Positions 9,701-17,609 of a stretch of DNA of 64,000 nt are shown one piece after another. The first letter of the stretch is position 1; the number at the start of each line of letters is the position of its first letter. Position numbers and translations under genes: made by a program. A model generated the notes under the pieces. That model had not been told where the DNA came from and ran no database searches. It worked only from the letters and a program-made list of their open reading frames with translations. Origin of the DNA: Aeoliella straminimaris (lineage in GTDB: Bacteria > Planctomycetota > Planctomycetia > Pirellulales > Lacipirellulaceae); contig NZ_JAMXLR010000077.1 of the NCBI RefSeq assembly GCF_024054565.1, positions 1 through 64,000 on the forward strand, in the 5' to 3' direction.

Positions 9701-9982
9701 GACGTAGACCACCCCCATGCCCCCTTCGCCGAGCTGCTCACGAAGCTTGTAGGGACCGATCTCGGTGTCGACAGGGATCCCGGTTGGCAATGCTGCCACC
9801 ATCTCAAGCAACGCGTCAGGCAGCTGCTCCAAGAAGTGCTTTGCCTGCTCGTCATGTTCCAATAGACAATCCATACGGCGGCGCAGGGTTGGCGATTCCC
9901 TGCAAACTTCGTCAAGGAACCGTTTCCGGTCCTCTGGGTCCTGGCGGGACATGGCTTCAATGAAGAGGTTTTGCTCGTTCAT
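6743..9982 (-). CDS. Transmembrane serine/threonine protein kinase with TPR sensor region
   Basis: The protein has 1079 residues from the ATG at 9982. That start is preferred over a GTG 28 codons upstream because family members begin with MNEQNLFIEA-like helices. The kinase domain (about residues 80-345) shows the glycine loop LGEGGMGVVYVAE, VAIKVVKP (catalytic Lys), HRDLKPSNILV, DFGVAKA and GTPLYMSPEQAG, so it should be active. A single membrane helix follows (VVSALVVGLAVSTVAFVHAI). The remaining 600 or so residues are helical TPR-like repeats, probably outside the cytoplasm and used to bind partners. The gene lies 111 bp downstream of the ECF sigma gene on the same strand, a pairing typical of planctomycetes, suggesting the kinase controls or is controlled by that sigma factor. 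Confidence 0.93.
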   Translation of the reverse strand: MNEQNLFIEAMSRQDPEDRKRFLDEVCRESPTLRRRMDCLLEHDEQAKHFLEQLPDALLEMVAALPTGIPVDTEIGPYKLREQLGEGGMGVVYVAEQATPVRRKVAIKVVKPGLANRDVVARFEAERQALAMMDHPHIAKVFDGGVTNLEQPYFVMELVQGPPLTEYCEQHKLGTHERLELFVKVCRAVQHAHQKGVIHRDLKPSNILVPEIDGAAVPKVIDFGVAKAVGEKLSEQTVYTQFAQLVGTPLYMSPEQAGLGVVDVDTRSDVYSLGVLLYELLTGSTPFDSNSLKQAGFDEMRRMIREDEPPRPSARVSTLAAENISTVAEQRQSEMRTLSKSLRGELDWIVMKALEKDRNRRYESAGALAEDVERYLKDEPITARPAGNWYRAKKFMRRNRELVAASAAVVSALVVGLAVSTVAFVHAIHQKEQANVSAAKALLAEQEARSAEKEARQRAADLSAVLEDQQVLADVLREMQPTTFLLANPGRNRTVYESVEEISRQIEQEGRLSGHPRVEIEVRMILADSYFDVGEYDKFANHLETALVLAKQEYADNNPIVAHIHGRLAYSAGGGIDRVKDSTNLIAHADEAIRIYRQYGEVPARVYVGKAYALQEWPERHEEAIAAAKEAVRLEGENAVFTHADLGNIHMLMDDTEHLEMARGCFDDAIESYEKSKNQQNHLKGNLLSKKAQCHRRLGELDTAIQVYQDAYALYQTSDLRSEPEGHACGLSLASLLFAKGDVANAFNLVHEVQANVGESNAPNSTISSKYLEGWFYFQLEDLEAAEHRLKKAKQLAEREFGMMHGLFGMPCAQLALTFEAMDKPSDAAHQYRELRSLTQHFVDAPQVHAGSYWAHVRGMLATSNATPEVLERAEKLVSDGHEQVKAWHQVSQEPAFHLVKAMIQHRRGEAKEAIQQLQLALDKAEEPNATILNGRKYTVPSDRWQIESLLVDYLEEAERPSEAREVLELGVKVRKNAQWLGPSHIQTILAEVRLGELLIDQKDYVDAATRLENAYKTLQLQHCVYLHGVRQRIVQGLIQTYRQLNSNEQVELWKGRLEEPGGVTSTEEVSQNASNIQW

Positions 9983-10093
9983 AGATCGCTCGTTGGCAGA
10001 GTCGATTGACCTCCAATAAGCAATGCGAATTTCCGCGGCAAATTGCGCACAGATTTTCGAAATCACCTTCTGGAGCCTGAGACGAATGAGTGA

Positions 10094-10660
10094 TTACGAC
10101 CGATTATCGCCGAAAACCCGCTCGTGCAGCCATGCCTTGGCGAACGCCCAAAGCGTGTTAGCGTGGCGAGGCGAGATGCCGAGGATCTCGGACGCCTCCG
10201 CATTGGAGAAACCAGCAAAATACCGGAGCTTTACCAGCTTCGCCGTCTCGGGCTGCTGAATCTCGAGTTCATCGAGCGCTTGATCCAAAGCGATTAAGTC
10301 GTCCGAGCGAGTAATCAAGGGCAGATCGACATCTTTCAGCTCGACTCGGTGGTGGCCGCCCCCGTGTTTGACGCTGTTCTTACGTCGGACACTCTCAATT
10401 AGTATTCGCCGCATGGCTTCGGCGGCAGCAGCGAAAAAATGCGCCCGCGAATCCCATTGTTGCACGTGTTCGACGTTGACCAGTTTGACGTACGCCTCAT
10501 GTACCAACGCTGTGGCCTGAAGGGTCTGGCCAGGCTTCTCGTGTGCCAACTTTGCTGCGGCTAACTTTCGCAGCTCGCTGTAAACCAGCGGCAACAACTG
10601 CTCAGCAGCGCTCGGATCGCCCTGTTCGACCTGCGACAAGATTTGCGTGACGTCGGTCAT
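10094..10660 (-). CDS. ECF-type RNA polymerase sigma factor
   Basis: The 188-residue protein starts at the ATG at 10660 (MTDVTQILSQVEQGD). Sigma region 2 is visible as LLPLVYSELRKLAAAKL and ATALVHEAYVKLV, followed by FFAAAAEAMRRILIE. Region 4 is KLRYFAGFSNAEASEILGI with the helix-turn-helix SPRHANTLWAFAKAWL. This architecture matches the short planctomycete ECF group that sits beside Hanks-type kinases and usually lacks an anti-sigma factor. It probably directs transcription of a small regulon after phosphorylation or another signal from the downstream kinase. The target genes cannot be read from this window. Confidence 0.92.
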   Translation of the reverse strand: MTDVTQILSQVEQGDPSAAEQLLPLVYSELRKLAAAKLAHEKPGQTLQATALVHEAYVKLVNVEHVQQWDSRAHFFAAAAEAMRRILIESVRRKNSVKHGGGHHRVELKDVDLPLITRSDDLIALDQALDELEIQQPETAKLVKLRYFAGFSNAEASEILGISPRHANTLWAFAKAWLHERVFGDNRS

Positions 10661-11229
10661 AAAAACGAGTATAGCAGGTGCGAGACCGTGCTTCAGGCGG
10701 GCAGAGAACCGAGCCATTTCGTGCTGAGGTCGCCCCACCGCCTGCAGTTCGAGAAATTGTTAACCTGCTGAAGTTGTATTGGCTTTGCTCAGTTGGCCGG
10801 AGGGCTTCGGCGCGTCGGTCTTGACGACCGCTGTAAATAGCCAGCCCGCGAGTCCCACCGCGACGGGGGGCAGAGCGACCGATTTCGAGCCGCCGCCAAC
10901 TCCCCGCGGGGCAGCTCACCGCGGGAGGTTTGGAGTTATCGAAACCTGCTCAGGCCACACCGTCCTGTGTAAGCCGGTGAACTCGAGTACCTCCGGTCGC
11001 CCTGTGTGAAAAACTATGTTCGGGCAGTTGTCCGTGTGCGCAGCACAAGAGGTTACCGGGACGATTGCCACGCCTACCCAGCGTAGCGGCGTAGCCCGGG
11101 TACTCCTCTGCAAGGCGAAAGTTCTTCGGGAGAGTGACTAAACTAGGTGGTGGATGTTAACCGAGCCGAGTTGCTTTGGTCGGCACCGCAAGTAGTTCGC
11201 AATGGAGAGACCGTTCCCTGCAGGGGTCG
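10661..11229. other. Intergenic stretch with one orphan membrane-helix peptide
   Basis: On the minus strand a 51-codon frame at 10760-10915 encodes a hydrophobic helix (VALPPVAVGLAGWLFTAVVK) with a polar tail. It has no usable start codon, so it may be the end of a broken envelope protein gene. Otherwise I see no gene, RNA or strong hairpin. Confidence 0.4.
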
Positions 11230-11655
11230 ATGAGATACAACCTGAAAATCCTGTTTGTGCTCACGACCACCATTGCGATTGCAGTCGGATCGATAGCAGC
11301 CTGGAGTTTCTATTATCCCTATCAGGCAACAGGGACGAGTGTCGCTGTAGCGAATCGGGTTCTCTGGGACGACCTGAAGCTTCCAGCTGGTGCGAGTGAC
11401 ATCACGTTCTACGTCGACCGGTACGGCTGCGAGGCTGAATTTGCGATCTCCCAGCCCGAGTTCTTGGAATGGTGCAAGGTTCAGGGATGGAGTGTTTCAG
11501 GGATCACAACGCCCGTACCCTACTTCGAACCGGTGTGCCTGCCCGAAGACGACCGCCTGGTGGAGACTGGCTACGAATTTTCGATTCCATACGGCCGAGT
11601 CGTCTATGACAGTTCGCGCTCTCGCGCGGCCTTCTGGGCATCGACCTTTCCGTGA
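11230..11655 (+). CDS. Small membrane-anchored protein of unknown function
   Basis: The ATG at 11230 follows CAGGGG and starts MRYNLKILFVLTTTIAIAV, a signal-anchor helix with a basic start. It resembles the planctomycete MRF/MRYxLxxLFxLTT leader seen again at 53566 and 54160. About 115 residues of soluble, probably extracytoplasmic domain follow (ITFYVDRYGCEAEFAIS, YEFSIPYGRVVYDSS), with no family I recognise. The total is 141 residues. No operon partner is on the same strand; the neighbours are transcribed the other way. Confidence 0.65.
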   Translation: MRYNLKILFVLTTTIAIAVGSIAAWSFYYPYQATGTSVAVANRVLWDDLKLPAGASDITFYVDRYGCEAEFAISQPEFLEWCKVQGWSVSGITTPVPYFEPVCLPEDDRLVETGYEFSIPYGRVVYDSSRSRAAFWASTFP

Positions 11656-11730
11656 GGCCAGCATGTAGCACGGTCAGCTGTCGCGTCACTCCGCTTCGGT
11701 CAAATCAAACCTGTGGAGACGCCTCGGCGG

Positions 11731-11766
11731 TCTAACCTTGGCGATTGACCAGACTTGCGGCGGTCT
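11731..11766. repeat. Copy A of an imperfect direct repeat with an integron-core-like end
   Basis: TCTAACCTTGGC followed by GATTGACCAGACTTGCGGCGGT matches the element at 13739-13782 closely except for an 8-base insertion there. On the minus strand it ends in GTTAGAC, which fits the integrase core consensus GTTRRRY. It lies just downstream of the BNR-protein gene. The sequence similarity is seen; any recombination role is speculation. Confidence 0.5.
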
Positions 11767-11821
11767 GGGGACCTCAGCAGTGTGGAATGCCATGGAGGAA
11801 ATGGGTTGCCACTGGGCAACG

Positions 11822-13231
11822 TCAGTGGCCAGGTTCGGGGCTCGTTGTCGTCGCCTGCACCGCTTTGTTGGCGGTATCTGTCTTTGCATTGGCTACGAGT
11901 TTGTAAAGCCTCAGGGTGCTGGGCTCCGGTAGCGGTGGCTTACGTGGACGGTCGTGGTTGGCTCCCAGGGTTTCCCATTGAAGAACGTAACGAACCGAAT
12001 CGTCCGCGGCCCCGCCAATGTCGATGGCGCGGCGAATGCCCATGCCCTCAAAATCGCTCTGCTTCCGCCTGAGTTCTTTCGGATATTCCTGCGTGACCTC
12101 GATTTTCTTCGTCGTCGGGCGCAGGGAGTTCTCGTCGATCACTAGCCGCCCACTTCCGTAGTCGCGGTGGCGATAGGTCATGGTGAGTAGGCCCGGTTCG
12201 GCTCGGCTCAGTCCGCTGATCCGGATCCCAATGAAACCCATCGAACCACGTCCACTGAACTCGATCGGCTGCTGCCAGTCCGTCAGAACGTGCCGGGTCC
12301 ATGTGGTGCCTTCCGGCCGCGCGGCATAGATCTGCATGTCCCCGTTGCGATCGGATTTGTGATAGGTGATGATTGGACGATTGCTGGAGTCGAACGTCAG
12401 TTTTTCGCACCCGTTGATGATGCCGCCCCCACTAGGAATGGGGTCTACCCATAACGACTTGTTGTCGAGAGTCATGGAGGGTTCGATCTTCTGCCCAAAG
12501 GCAGATTCCCAGTGAACAAGATCCTTGCTGCGGGCATAGGAGAGATGGTGATTCGTGGCGCAGTCCGGAGTGTCGCGCCATACCCAGACGAGGTGGAACC
12601 AGCCATCTGGTCCGCGGATCGGCCCGAGCGGGTAGGCGTTGCACCTTCCTTCGCCGTCCAGCAGTGGCTTGTCCAGCAAGCGTGCCCATTGCCTTGTTGC
12701 CAGGTCGTACTTGTTCCAGATCCGCATTCCGTTACCAGAGCCGCCATCCCGGTAGTTGAAGAGTAGGGTTCCCTCCTGGTCCGTCAGGAACTTTGGATAG
12801 GTCACCCTATCCTCCTGCTCGCCGGTCATCTTGAGTTGCTTCAGCGAAGTGATGTCTCCTGGTCTCTCGGTGCGAAAGTAGATGAGCTTCACGCAGTGCA
12901 TGTTCCCCGAGACGTGCAGGTGCCCGTCGCCATCGACCGCCATCGTAATGTAGTTGTGCGAGTCCCACCCGATTCTTGTGGGAAGCACCTGGTACTGCCA
13001 TTGATCTGAATCGAGAGATCTCGAAGCGATACACATCTGTCGCTGCTCGTTATAGTAAGCGATATACTGACGCGTCTTGTCTGTGAGAATGCAGAATTCG
13101 ACGGGAAACCCGGATGGCACCTGGTCGATTTCCCATGAGTCCTCTAGCTGGAATTGCACCGAGTCGAGTGCCGTCGCTGCTTGTGCGATAACTGCTCCGA
13201 GGATGAACAAGGATGAAATGGTTTTGCGCAT
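11822..13231 (-). CDS. Secreted BNR_4-type beta-propeller protein, possible polysaccharide lyase
   Basis: The ATG at 13231 starts a signal peptide (ISSLFILGAVIAQAATA), giving 469 residues. The body shows the BNR_4 signature DSHNYITMAVDGDGHLHVSG with GNMHCVKLIYFRT, then YPKFLTDQEGTLLFNYRDGG and HLSYARSKDLVHWESAF, which are blades of a seven-bladed propeller. The fold is shared by uncharacterised secreted proteins and by lyases acting on uronate-containing polysaccharides such as ulvan, so depolymerisation of an algal polysaccharide is plausible but unproven. The C-terminal tail ANKAVQATTTSPEPGH looks like read-through into repeat-like DNA rather than fold. The stop codon lies inside a short hairpin (GCCACTG/CAGTGGC, 11809-11830). 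Confidence 0.75.
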   Translation of the reverse strand: MRKTISSLFILGAVIAQAATALDSVQFQLEDSWEIDQVPSGFPVEFCILTDKTRQYIAYYNEQRQMCIASRSLDSDQWQYQVLPTRIGWDSHNYITMAVDGDGHLHVSGNMHCVKLIYFRTERPGDITSLKQLKMTGEQEDRVTYPKFLTDQEGTLLFNYRDGGSGNGMRIWNKYDLATRQWARLLDKPLLDGEGRCNAYPLGPIRGPDGWFHLVWVWRDTPDCATNHHLSYARSKDLVHWESAFGQKIEPSMTLDNKSLWVDPIPSGGGIINGCEKLTFDSSNRPIITYHKSDRNGDMQIYAARPEGTTWTRHVLTDWQQPIEFSGRGSMGFIGIRISGLSRAEPGLLTMTYRHRDYGSGRLVIDENSLRPTTKKIEVTQEYPKELRRKQSDFEGMGIRRAIDIGGAADDSVRYVLQWETLGANHDRPRKPPLPEPSTLRLYKLVANAKTDTANKAVQATTTSPEPGH

Positions 13232-13912
13232 TACTTTCCGCCTACGTAGAAGGCTCGGCTGCCGGCCGCCCGCGGGAGCGGACGTCCAACCGACCACACC
13301 ATTCTAGTCCCAGACAGCCCGCAACTGCAGCCGGTGGTTATCGACCGCGTTTGCGGGCATTGCGCATCTCACCCGGGACCGCGCCTTTGAACCCCGCGAT
13401 AGCATCAGCTTCCAAATGCCGTGACGGGAGTCAAGCTGACCACCGATCAAGTGATGGTCAATGCCGATCGGTTTGACCCAATAGGTGATCGGCCGCTATT
13501 CGCTTCGCAATCACCAATAGACGAGGAGTTGCCCAACCAGGCAGATGCGGCTGCATGCGAGCACTGTTCCCGCAGCATAATTCGACAGCGGACAAGACGC
13601 CGACTGCAATGGCTCATGCGGCGAACTTGCTGAAGCTGCATCGCCCGCCAACTCGGAGATTTCCGGTGAAGGCGCCAAGGTGTCAAATTTCGGAGAAGAC
13701 CTCAGCATCTCAGGTTGGAGCGAATTTCGGGTCGGGTAGTCCAACCTTGGCTTCTTGACGACTGACCAGACCTGCAGCGGTGTGTCGAATTCAGTGCGTA
13801 CTGCGTGGCAAGAGTGGAAGCGTCTAGTGCAGCACAGCTTGCCTCAACCCGCCGTCCGTCATTGTCACGCCCTTGATACAACACTGCTGACAGCCCCGGG
13901 CCATTGCGATGT
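13232..13912. other. Intergenic stretch, no supported gene
   Basis: The gap of 680 bp between two minus-strand genes carries several reading frames of 60-80 codons without domains or ribosome binding sites. The only structure I can name is the repeat copy at 13739-13782. Confidence 0.45.
13739..13782. repeat. Copy B of the imperfect direct repeat
   Basis: TCCAACCTTGGC, an 8-base spacer and GACTGACCAGACCTGCAGCGGT match copy A at 11731-11766. On the minus strand it ends in GTTGGAC, again fitting GTTRRRY. It lies about 130 bp downstream of the FAD monooxygenase stop, so each of two successive minus-strand genes is followed by one copy. Confidence 0.5.
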
Positions 13913-15079
13913 TTACAAGCCGAGTGGCAGCCCCGCGCTCCAGCCCGTCGCCATTCGGATAGCCATCGTGGCATAGTCTGCCTGCATGGCGTCGCGGTCA
14001 CGTGCTTTGCACTCGGCGGGATCCTTATTGAACAGCATTGATGCGAAGGCACGCCCCCCCATGATTATCCCAGTTGTCTTGGCCAAGCGTCTTTGAGTGA
14101 ACGCTGCCATAATGTCGTCCGGACTTCCATGCGAAGTCGCAAACTCGTGAGCCAGGCACCAGGCGTCCTCCAGGGCTTGCGCTGCGCCTTGACCGGATGT
14201 AGGCAGTGCTGCGTGTGCGGCATCCCCAACTAGCAGCACGTTGTCTTTATGCCAAGTAGGCATTGGATTGTGGTCGTACAAGACCACGCGTTTAATGTTT
14301 GATTCAGTCGTGTTCAGTATGATATCGCCAATGGGTGAGGGCCAGCCATCAAAAGCCTGGCGCAGTCGTACAATGTCTTCACCGACTTCTCTTGCTTCAC
14401 TGCTGAGCACAGCGATGCCTGCAGCCCAGTAAGCAGTGTGCGCAGAAATCGGCACAATTCCGAAACGTGCGCCTAAGCCCCAGTAGTCGCCAATCTCCGC
14501 GTGATCAAACAATGCGACATCCGAATGGTAGATACCTATCCAATTCACAAAGCCCTGAAAAACAGGTCGGTTGACCTTTGCCACATAGCGACGAGCGATG
14601 GAGTTCATTCTTCCGTCTGCGCCGATGACTATGGCTGGAGAAATAGTAAGGCCATTCGAAAACTGCACCCGGCGACCATCGCTATCACTTGCGATCCCTA
14701 CTGCGTTTGCATTGTAGTGAATGGAGACCCCTAGTTCCTCAGTCCGCCGCAAAAGGACTTGCATTAAGTCTTTTCGTAACACGGGCAGACTTGGATAGCC
14801 CATGGCCTCGTCAATCAAGCGAATGTCGAGTCTCCCTAACTCGGTGCCGTCTATCGAGATTCGTCGCATCGCGGTTGTTGTTCCCGCAAGAGAACGTAGT
14901 TCGTCCAGAATTCCGAGTTCGGAAAGAACAAATGACGCGTTTGGCCAGCAAACAATGCCGGCACCGAGACCATGCACAGATTCTCGGCGCTCGAAGACAT
15001 CTACGGTCATCCCAAGTCGTCTCAAGGAAATGGCCGTGGCTAGTCCCGCGACTCCACCACCGAGTATCGCTACATCCAA
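13913..15079 (-). CDS. FAD-dependent aromatic-ring-type monooxygenase
   Basis: The 388-residue protein has the N-terminal dinucleotide motif GGGVAGLATAISLRRLG, the FAD/NAD DG motif (VIGADGRMNSIARRY) and the ribityl-binding GD motif (LLVGDAAHAALPTSGQGAAQALEDA). This places it in the PF01494 flavoprotein hydroxylases (salicylate/6-hydroxynicotinate/UbiH type), soluble enzymes using NAD(P)H and O2. The substrate cannot be told from the sequence, and no catabolic operon surrounds it. The length is normal for the family. Roles in secondary metabolism or quinone chemistry are equally possible. Confidence 0.88.
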   Translation of the reverse strand: MDVAILGGGVAGLATAISLRRLGMTVDVFERRESVHGLGAGIVCWPNASFVLSELGILDELRSLAGTTTAMRRISIDGTELGRLDIRLIDEAMGYPSLPVLRKDLMQVLLRRTEELGVSIHYNANAVGIASDSDGRRVQFSNGLTISPAIVIGADGRMNSIARRYVAKVNRPVFQGFVNWIGIYHSDVALFDHAEIGDYWGLGARFGIVPISAHTAYWAAGIAVLSSEAREVGEDIVRLRQAFDGWPSPIGDIILNTTESNIKRVVLYDHNPMPTWHKDNVLLVGDAAHAALPTSGQGAAQALEDAWCLAHEFATSHGSPDDIMAAFTQRRLAKTTGIIMGGRAFASMLFNKDPAECKARDRDAMQADYATMAIRMATGWSAGLPLGL

Positions 15080-15414
15080 GATCGACTCCGCATAAGGTTG
15101 TTGGTACTTTGACTTGTTCGGAGGGAATCCTTACCGCTCGACTGCAGGCAGATGAGGCATCGACAATTCACCGGGCAGCCAGTCGTTGCGATTCGAATTG
15201 TATCCTTGGCCCACTTTAACGGCCAATACGAGATAAGAGTCCTTTGCTGCATTCATCGAGAGTGAGCCCTGCGCCATGTTACAATGGGAGGGAGAGGCGG
15301 GCCACGTGCAGTTATGACCTTGCCGTACGGAATGCTCTCCAGGGCAACCAATCAATTGCGATCATTACGGTGTCCTCCGAGCAGAGGCGTTCGCACTTGC
15401 TGGAGATATGAACC
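15080..15414. other. Divergent intergenic region
   Basis: The region separates the divergently transcribed monooxygenase and TrkA_C genes and so should hold both promoters. A TTACAAT at about 15277 on the + strand is a candidate -10 box, but it lies 130 bp from the start codon. No gene is seen. Confidence 0.4.
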
Positions 15415-16221
15415 ATGGCTGCAGTCTTTACGCTCTTGTTGGTGCTTGTCTTCTCGCTGGTCGTAATCCGTGTAGCAACCGTTGGACTAACGCTGACGGG
15501 CTTGTCACGCGACCTGGCCGAGTTCCAATCGCTTTCTGCGTTCACCGGCTCTGGATTCACCACGCGGGAGGCAGAAGAGATTGTCAATCATCCAGTGCGG
15601 CGGCGAATCATCATGCACCTGATGCTGATGGGCAACGCTGGCATTGTGATTGCCGTCCCATCGGTTCTGCTTTCGTTTCTCAATACCGCCAGTGCTCAGA
15701 CTTGGTCAGACACGTGGTGGTTTAGGGTCGAAGTGCTTGCGGCAGGGGTATTCGTGTTGTGGATCGTGGCGCGCAGCCGCCATATCGAACAACTAATGTG
15801 GCGAGTCAACAGTTGGGCGCTGCGAAGATGGACGCAAGTCGACGTCCATGACTATGTGGGGCTGTTACGGTTGGCTCGCGACTACACGGTATCGGAACTG
15901 CAAGTTCACGAGGGAGACTGGCTCTGTGGGCACACCTTGGTCGAACTGAAATTGGCAAGCGAGGGAGTCCTCGTGCTCGGCATCGAGCGTGCGAATGGAC
16001 GATACATTGGTGCGCCGCGTGGGCAGGCCTGCCTGGAAGCCAACGACCGACTTATCCTTTATGGTCGCGTCTCAACACTGCTTGACCTCGATTCGCGGAA
16101 AGCGGGATTCGAAGGAAACATGGATCATGTCATCAAAGTTACCGAGCAACTCGACGTCATCGAGTCGGAAGTAAAGGCTGCAGGCCCCGGTGTAGACGAA
16201 GAGGAGGGCAAAGCAGGTTAA
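15415..16221 (+). CDS. Three-helix membrane protein with TrkA_C (RCK_C) domain
   Basis: The protein is 268 residues. Helices near residues 2-28 (TLLLVLVFSLVVIRVATVG), 61-85 (MHLMLMGNAGIVIAVPSVLL) and 100-120 (VLAAGVFVLWIVA) are followed by a cytoplasmic TrkA_C domain at about 145-225 (LQVHEGDWLCGHTLVELKL, GIERANGRYIGAPRG, RLILYGRVSTLLDL). TrkA_C domains bind small ligands and gate ion transport. The segment FTGSGFTTREAE between helices 1 and 2 recalls the selectivity-filter loop of TrkH/KtrB. The NAD-binding RCK_N half is absent. A role in monovalent cation homeostasis is inferred. The start follows GGAGATATGAACC. Confidence 0.75.
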   Translation: MAAVFTLLLVLVFSLVVIRVATVGLTLTGLSRDLAEFQSLSAFTGSGFTTREAEEIVNHPVRRRIIMHLMLMGNAGIVIAVPSVLLSFLNTASAQTWSDTWWFRVEVLAAGVFVLWIVARSRHIEQLMWRVNSWALRRWTQVDVHDYVGLLRLARDYTVSELQVHEGDWLCGHTLVELKLASEGVLVLGIERANGRYIGAPRGQACLEANDRLILYGRVSTLLDLDSRKAGFEGNMDHVIKVTEQLDVIESEVKAAGPGVDEEEGKAG

Positions 16222-16261
16222 ACATCCTCCGGCAGAGGACTTGAGATTCAGGCAAACTCTG

Positions 16262-17179
16262 CTAGCTCATGGCCGATGGGTACTTTGCCATGAACGAGAG
16301 CACCTCGTCGATCTGTCCAGGCTTTTCGAAGCCGATAGTCATGGCGTCCATAAAGTCGTGCTGCTGCGCATAGCGGATGCAAGCCTCCCGCTCGTCTGCG
16401 AGTTGCCCCTCGCCCAGGATCTTCATGCCCAGAATCGCTTTGCCGGCAGCCTTGGCTTTGCGGAGAACGGGAATCACTTCCTCAACCGAGGCGTCCATCT
16501 TGACGCCGCGCGGGTTGATTCGCGCCAGGATTACGTCGACCCAAGGCGATTCTGCCGCGGCCTTCAGCGCACCGAAGTCGTGACACGATACGCCAACAGC
16601 CTTTATACGACCGAGTCGCTTCTGCTCGTCGAGCACTTCCATGTAGAGCTTCATTTGGTCGCCCCAGTCCGATCGCATCAGGCAGTGCAGCAGCACGATG
16701 TCCAGGTAGTCGGTCGCCAGTTCGTGTCGAAACCGTTCTATCGTGGAGCGGGCGATCTGGGCACGCTGGTCGACGGTGGTTTCGTCCTCAGGCCCGTCGT
16801 AACGCCACCAGATCTTGGTGAGAATGGCGACCTTCTCTCGGGGAATCGTGCGGAGCGCCTCGCGGAAGTAGACGTGGGTACCGTACAGGTCTGCCAGGTC
16901 AAAGAACGTAATGCCGCGGGCGTAGGCGTGGTGAAACAAGTCGACCAGCTTCGAAAATCCTAGCCGCGTCTGGTTCGACTGCCTTTTTCCTCCGTGTACA
17001 CCGGTACCCTGTCCTAGTCGAGAGAGCGTGACGCCGGTCTTGCCAAGGTTGACTTGGGGAGGAGCGGGCACCTGCGATACTGGTGCTTGCGGTTGTGGCG
17101 GTTTCGCGCGAGCTGCGCTCGTGGCCGCTGCTGTGGCAGCCAAGCTACCCAAAAATCGCCTGCGATCGAATTCGGCCAT
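16262..17179 (-). CDS. Tat-exported aldo/keto reductase
   Basis: The 305-residue protein begins with a twin-arginine signal (FDRRRFLGSLAATAAATSAARA), so it is probably folded in the cytoplasm with its NADPH and then exported. The ATG at 17179 is chosen because AAAGGAG lies 6 nt upstream of it; the ATG two codons earlier abuts that site. The AKR barrel is clear: FFDLADLYG carries the catalytic Asp and Tyr, LTKIWW the Lys and IVLLHC the His, and GRIKAVGVSCHDF and AILGMKILGEG follow. The substrate is unknown; Tat-secreted AKRs are common in planctomycetes. It is convergent with the TrkA_C gene, 40 bp apart, with no obvious terminator between. Confidence 0.88.
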   Translation of the reverse strand: MAEFDRRRFLGSLAATAAATSAARAKPPQPQAPVSQVPAPPQVNLGKTGVTLSRLGQGTGVHGGKRQSNQTRLGFSKLVDLFHHAYARGITFFDLADLYGTHVYFREALRTIPREKVAILTKIWWRYDGPEDETTVDQRAQIARSTIERFRHELATDYLDIVLLHCLMRSDWGDQMKLYMEVLDEQKRLGRIKAVGVSCHDFGALKAAAESPWVDVILARINPRGVKMDASVEEVIPVLRKAKAAGKAILGMKILGEGQLADEREACIRYAQQHDFMDAMTIGFEKPGQIDEVLSFMAKYPSAMS

Positions 17180-17609
17180 GGCCATCTCCTTTAAGAAGAG
17201 CTCATCAGCAATATACCAAGGTGCGAGCGAGAACTCAAACTCGCAGGCCAGTTGATAGCAGTGAAAAAAGAAGCCGCGCGTTGAATGCGTGGCGTACGGT
17301 GCCGCTTAAGTCGCGGCGCCCAGAAGGTCAAAATGGGGATAGCTACGCTTCCTCCCTCGCCTGCTTTCGTCCGGTCGACATGACCGGAAAAGCAACCCCG
17401 CACTAGTTGGAGTTGGAAGCGTTGGGAGTGACTCCGGTCGGCTGGTCCAGCTTCAACTTGTGGGCTGAGAGTCCGATTGTGGTCGGTGTTGTCGACCTCA
17501 GCGAGACGAACTGTCAAGGCACCATTGATTCGTCTGAGTGCAGGCGTACTGGCTGCAGATAGCTTCGTGGAGTGGAAAAAGGGTCTTCAATCATGTTCGA
17601 AGCGGTGTC
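17180..17609. other. Intergenic stretch, no gene seen
   Basis: The region contains only short frames without ribosome binding sites or domains. No repeats or strong hairpins were noticed. Confidence 0.4.
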
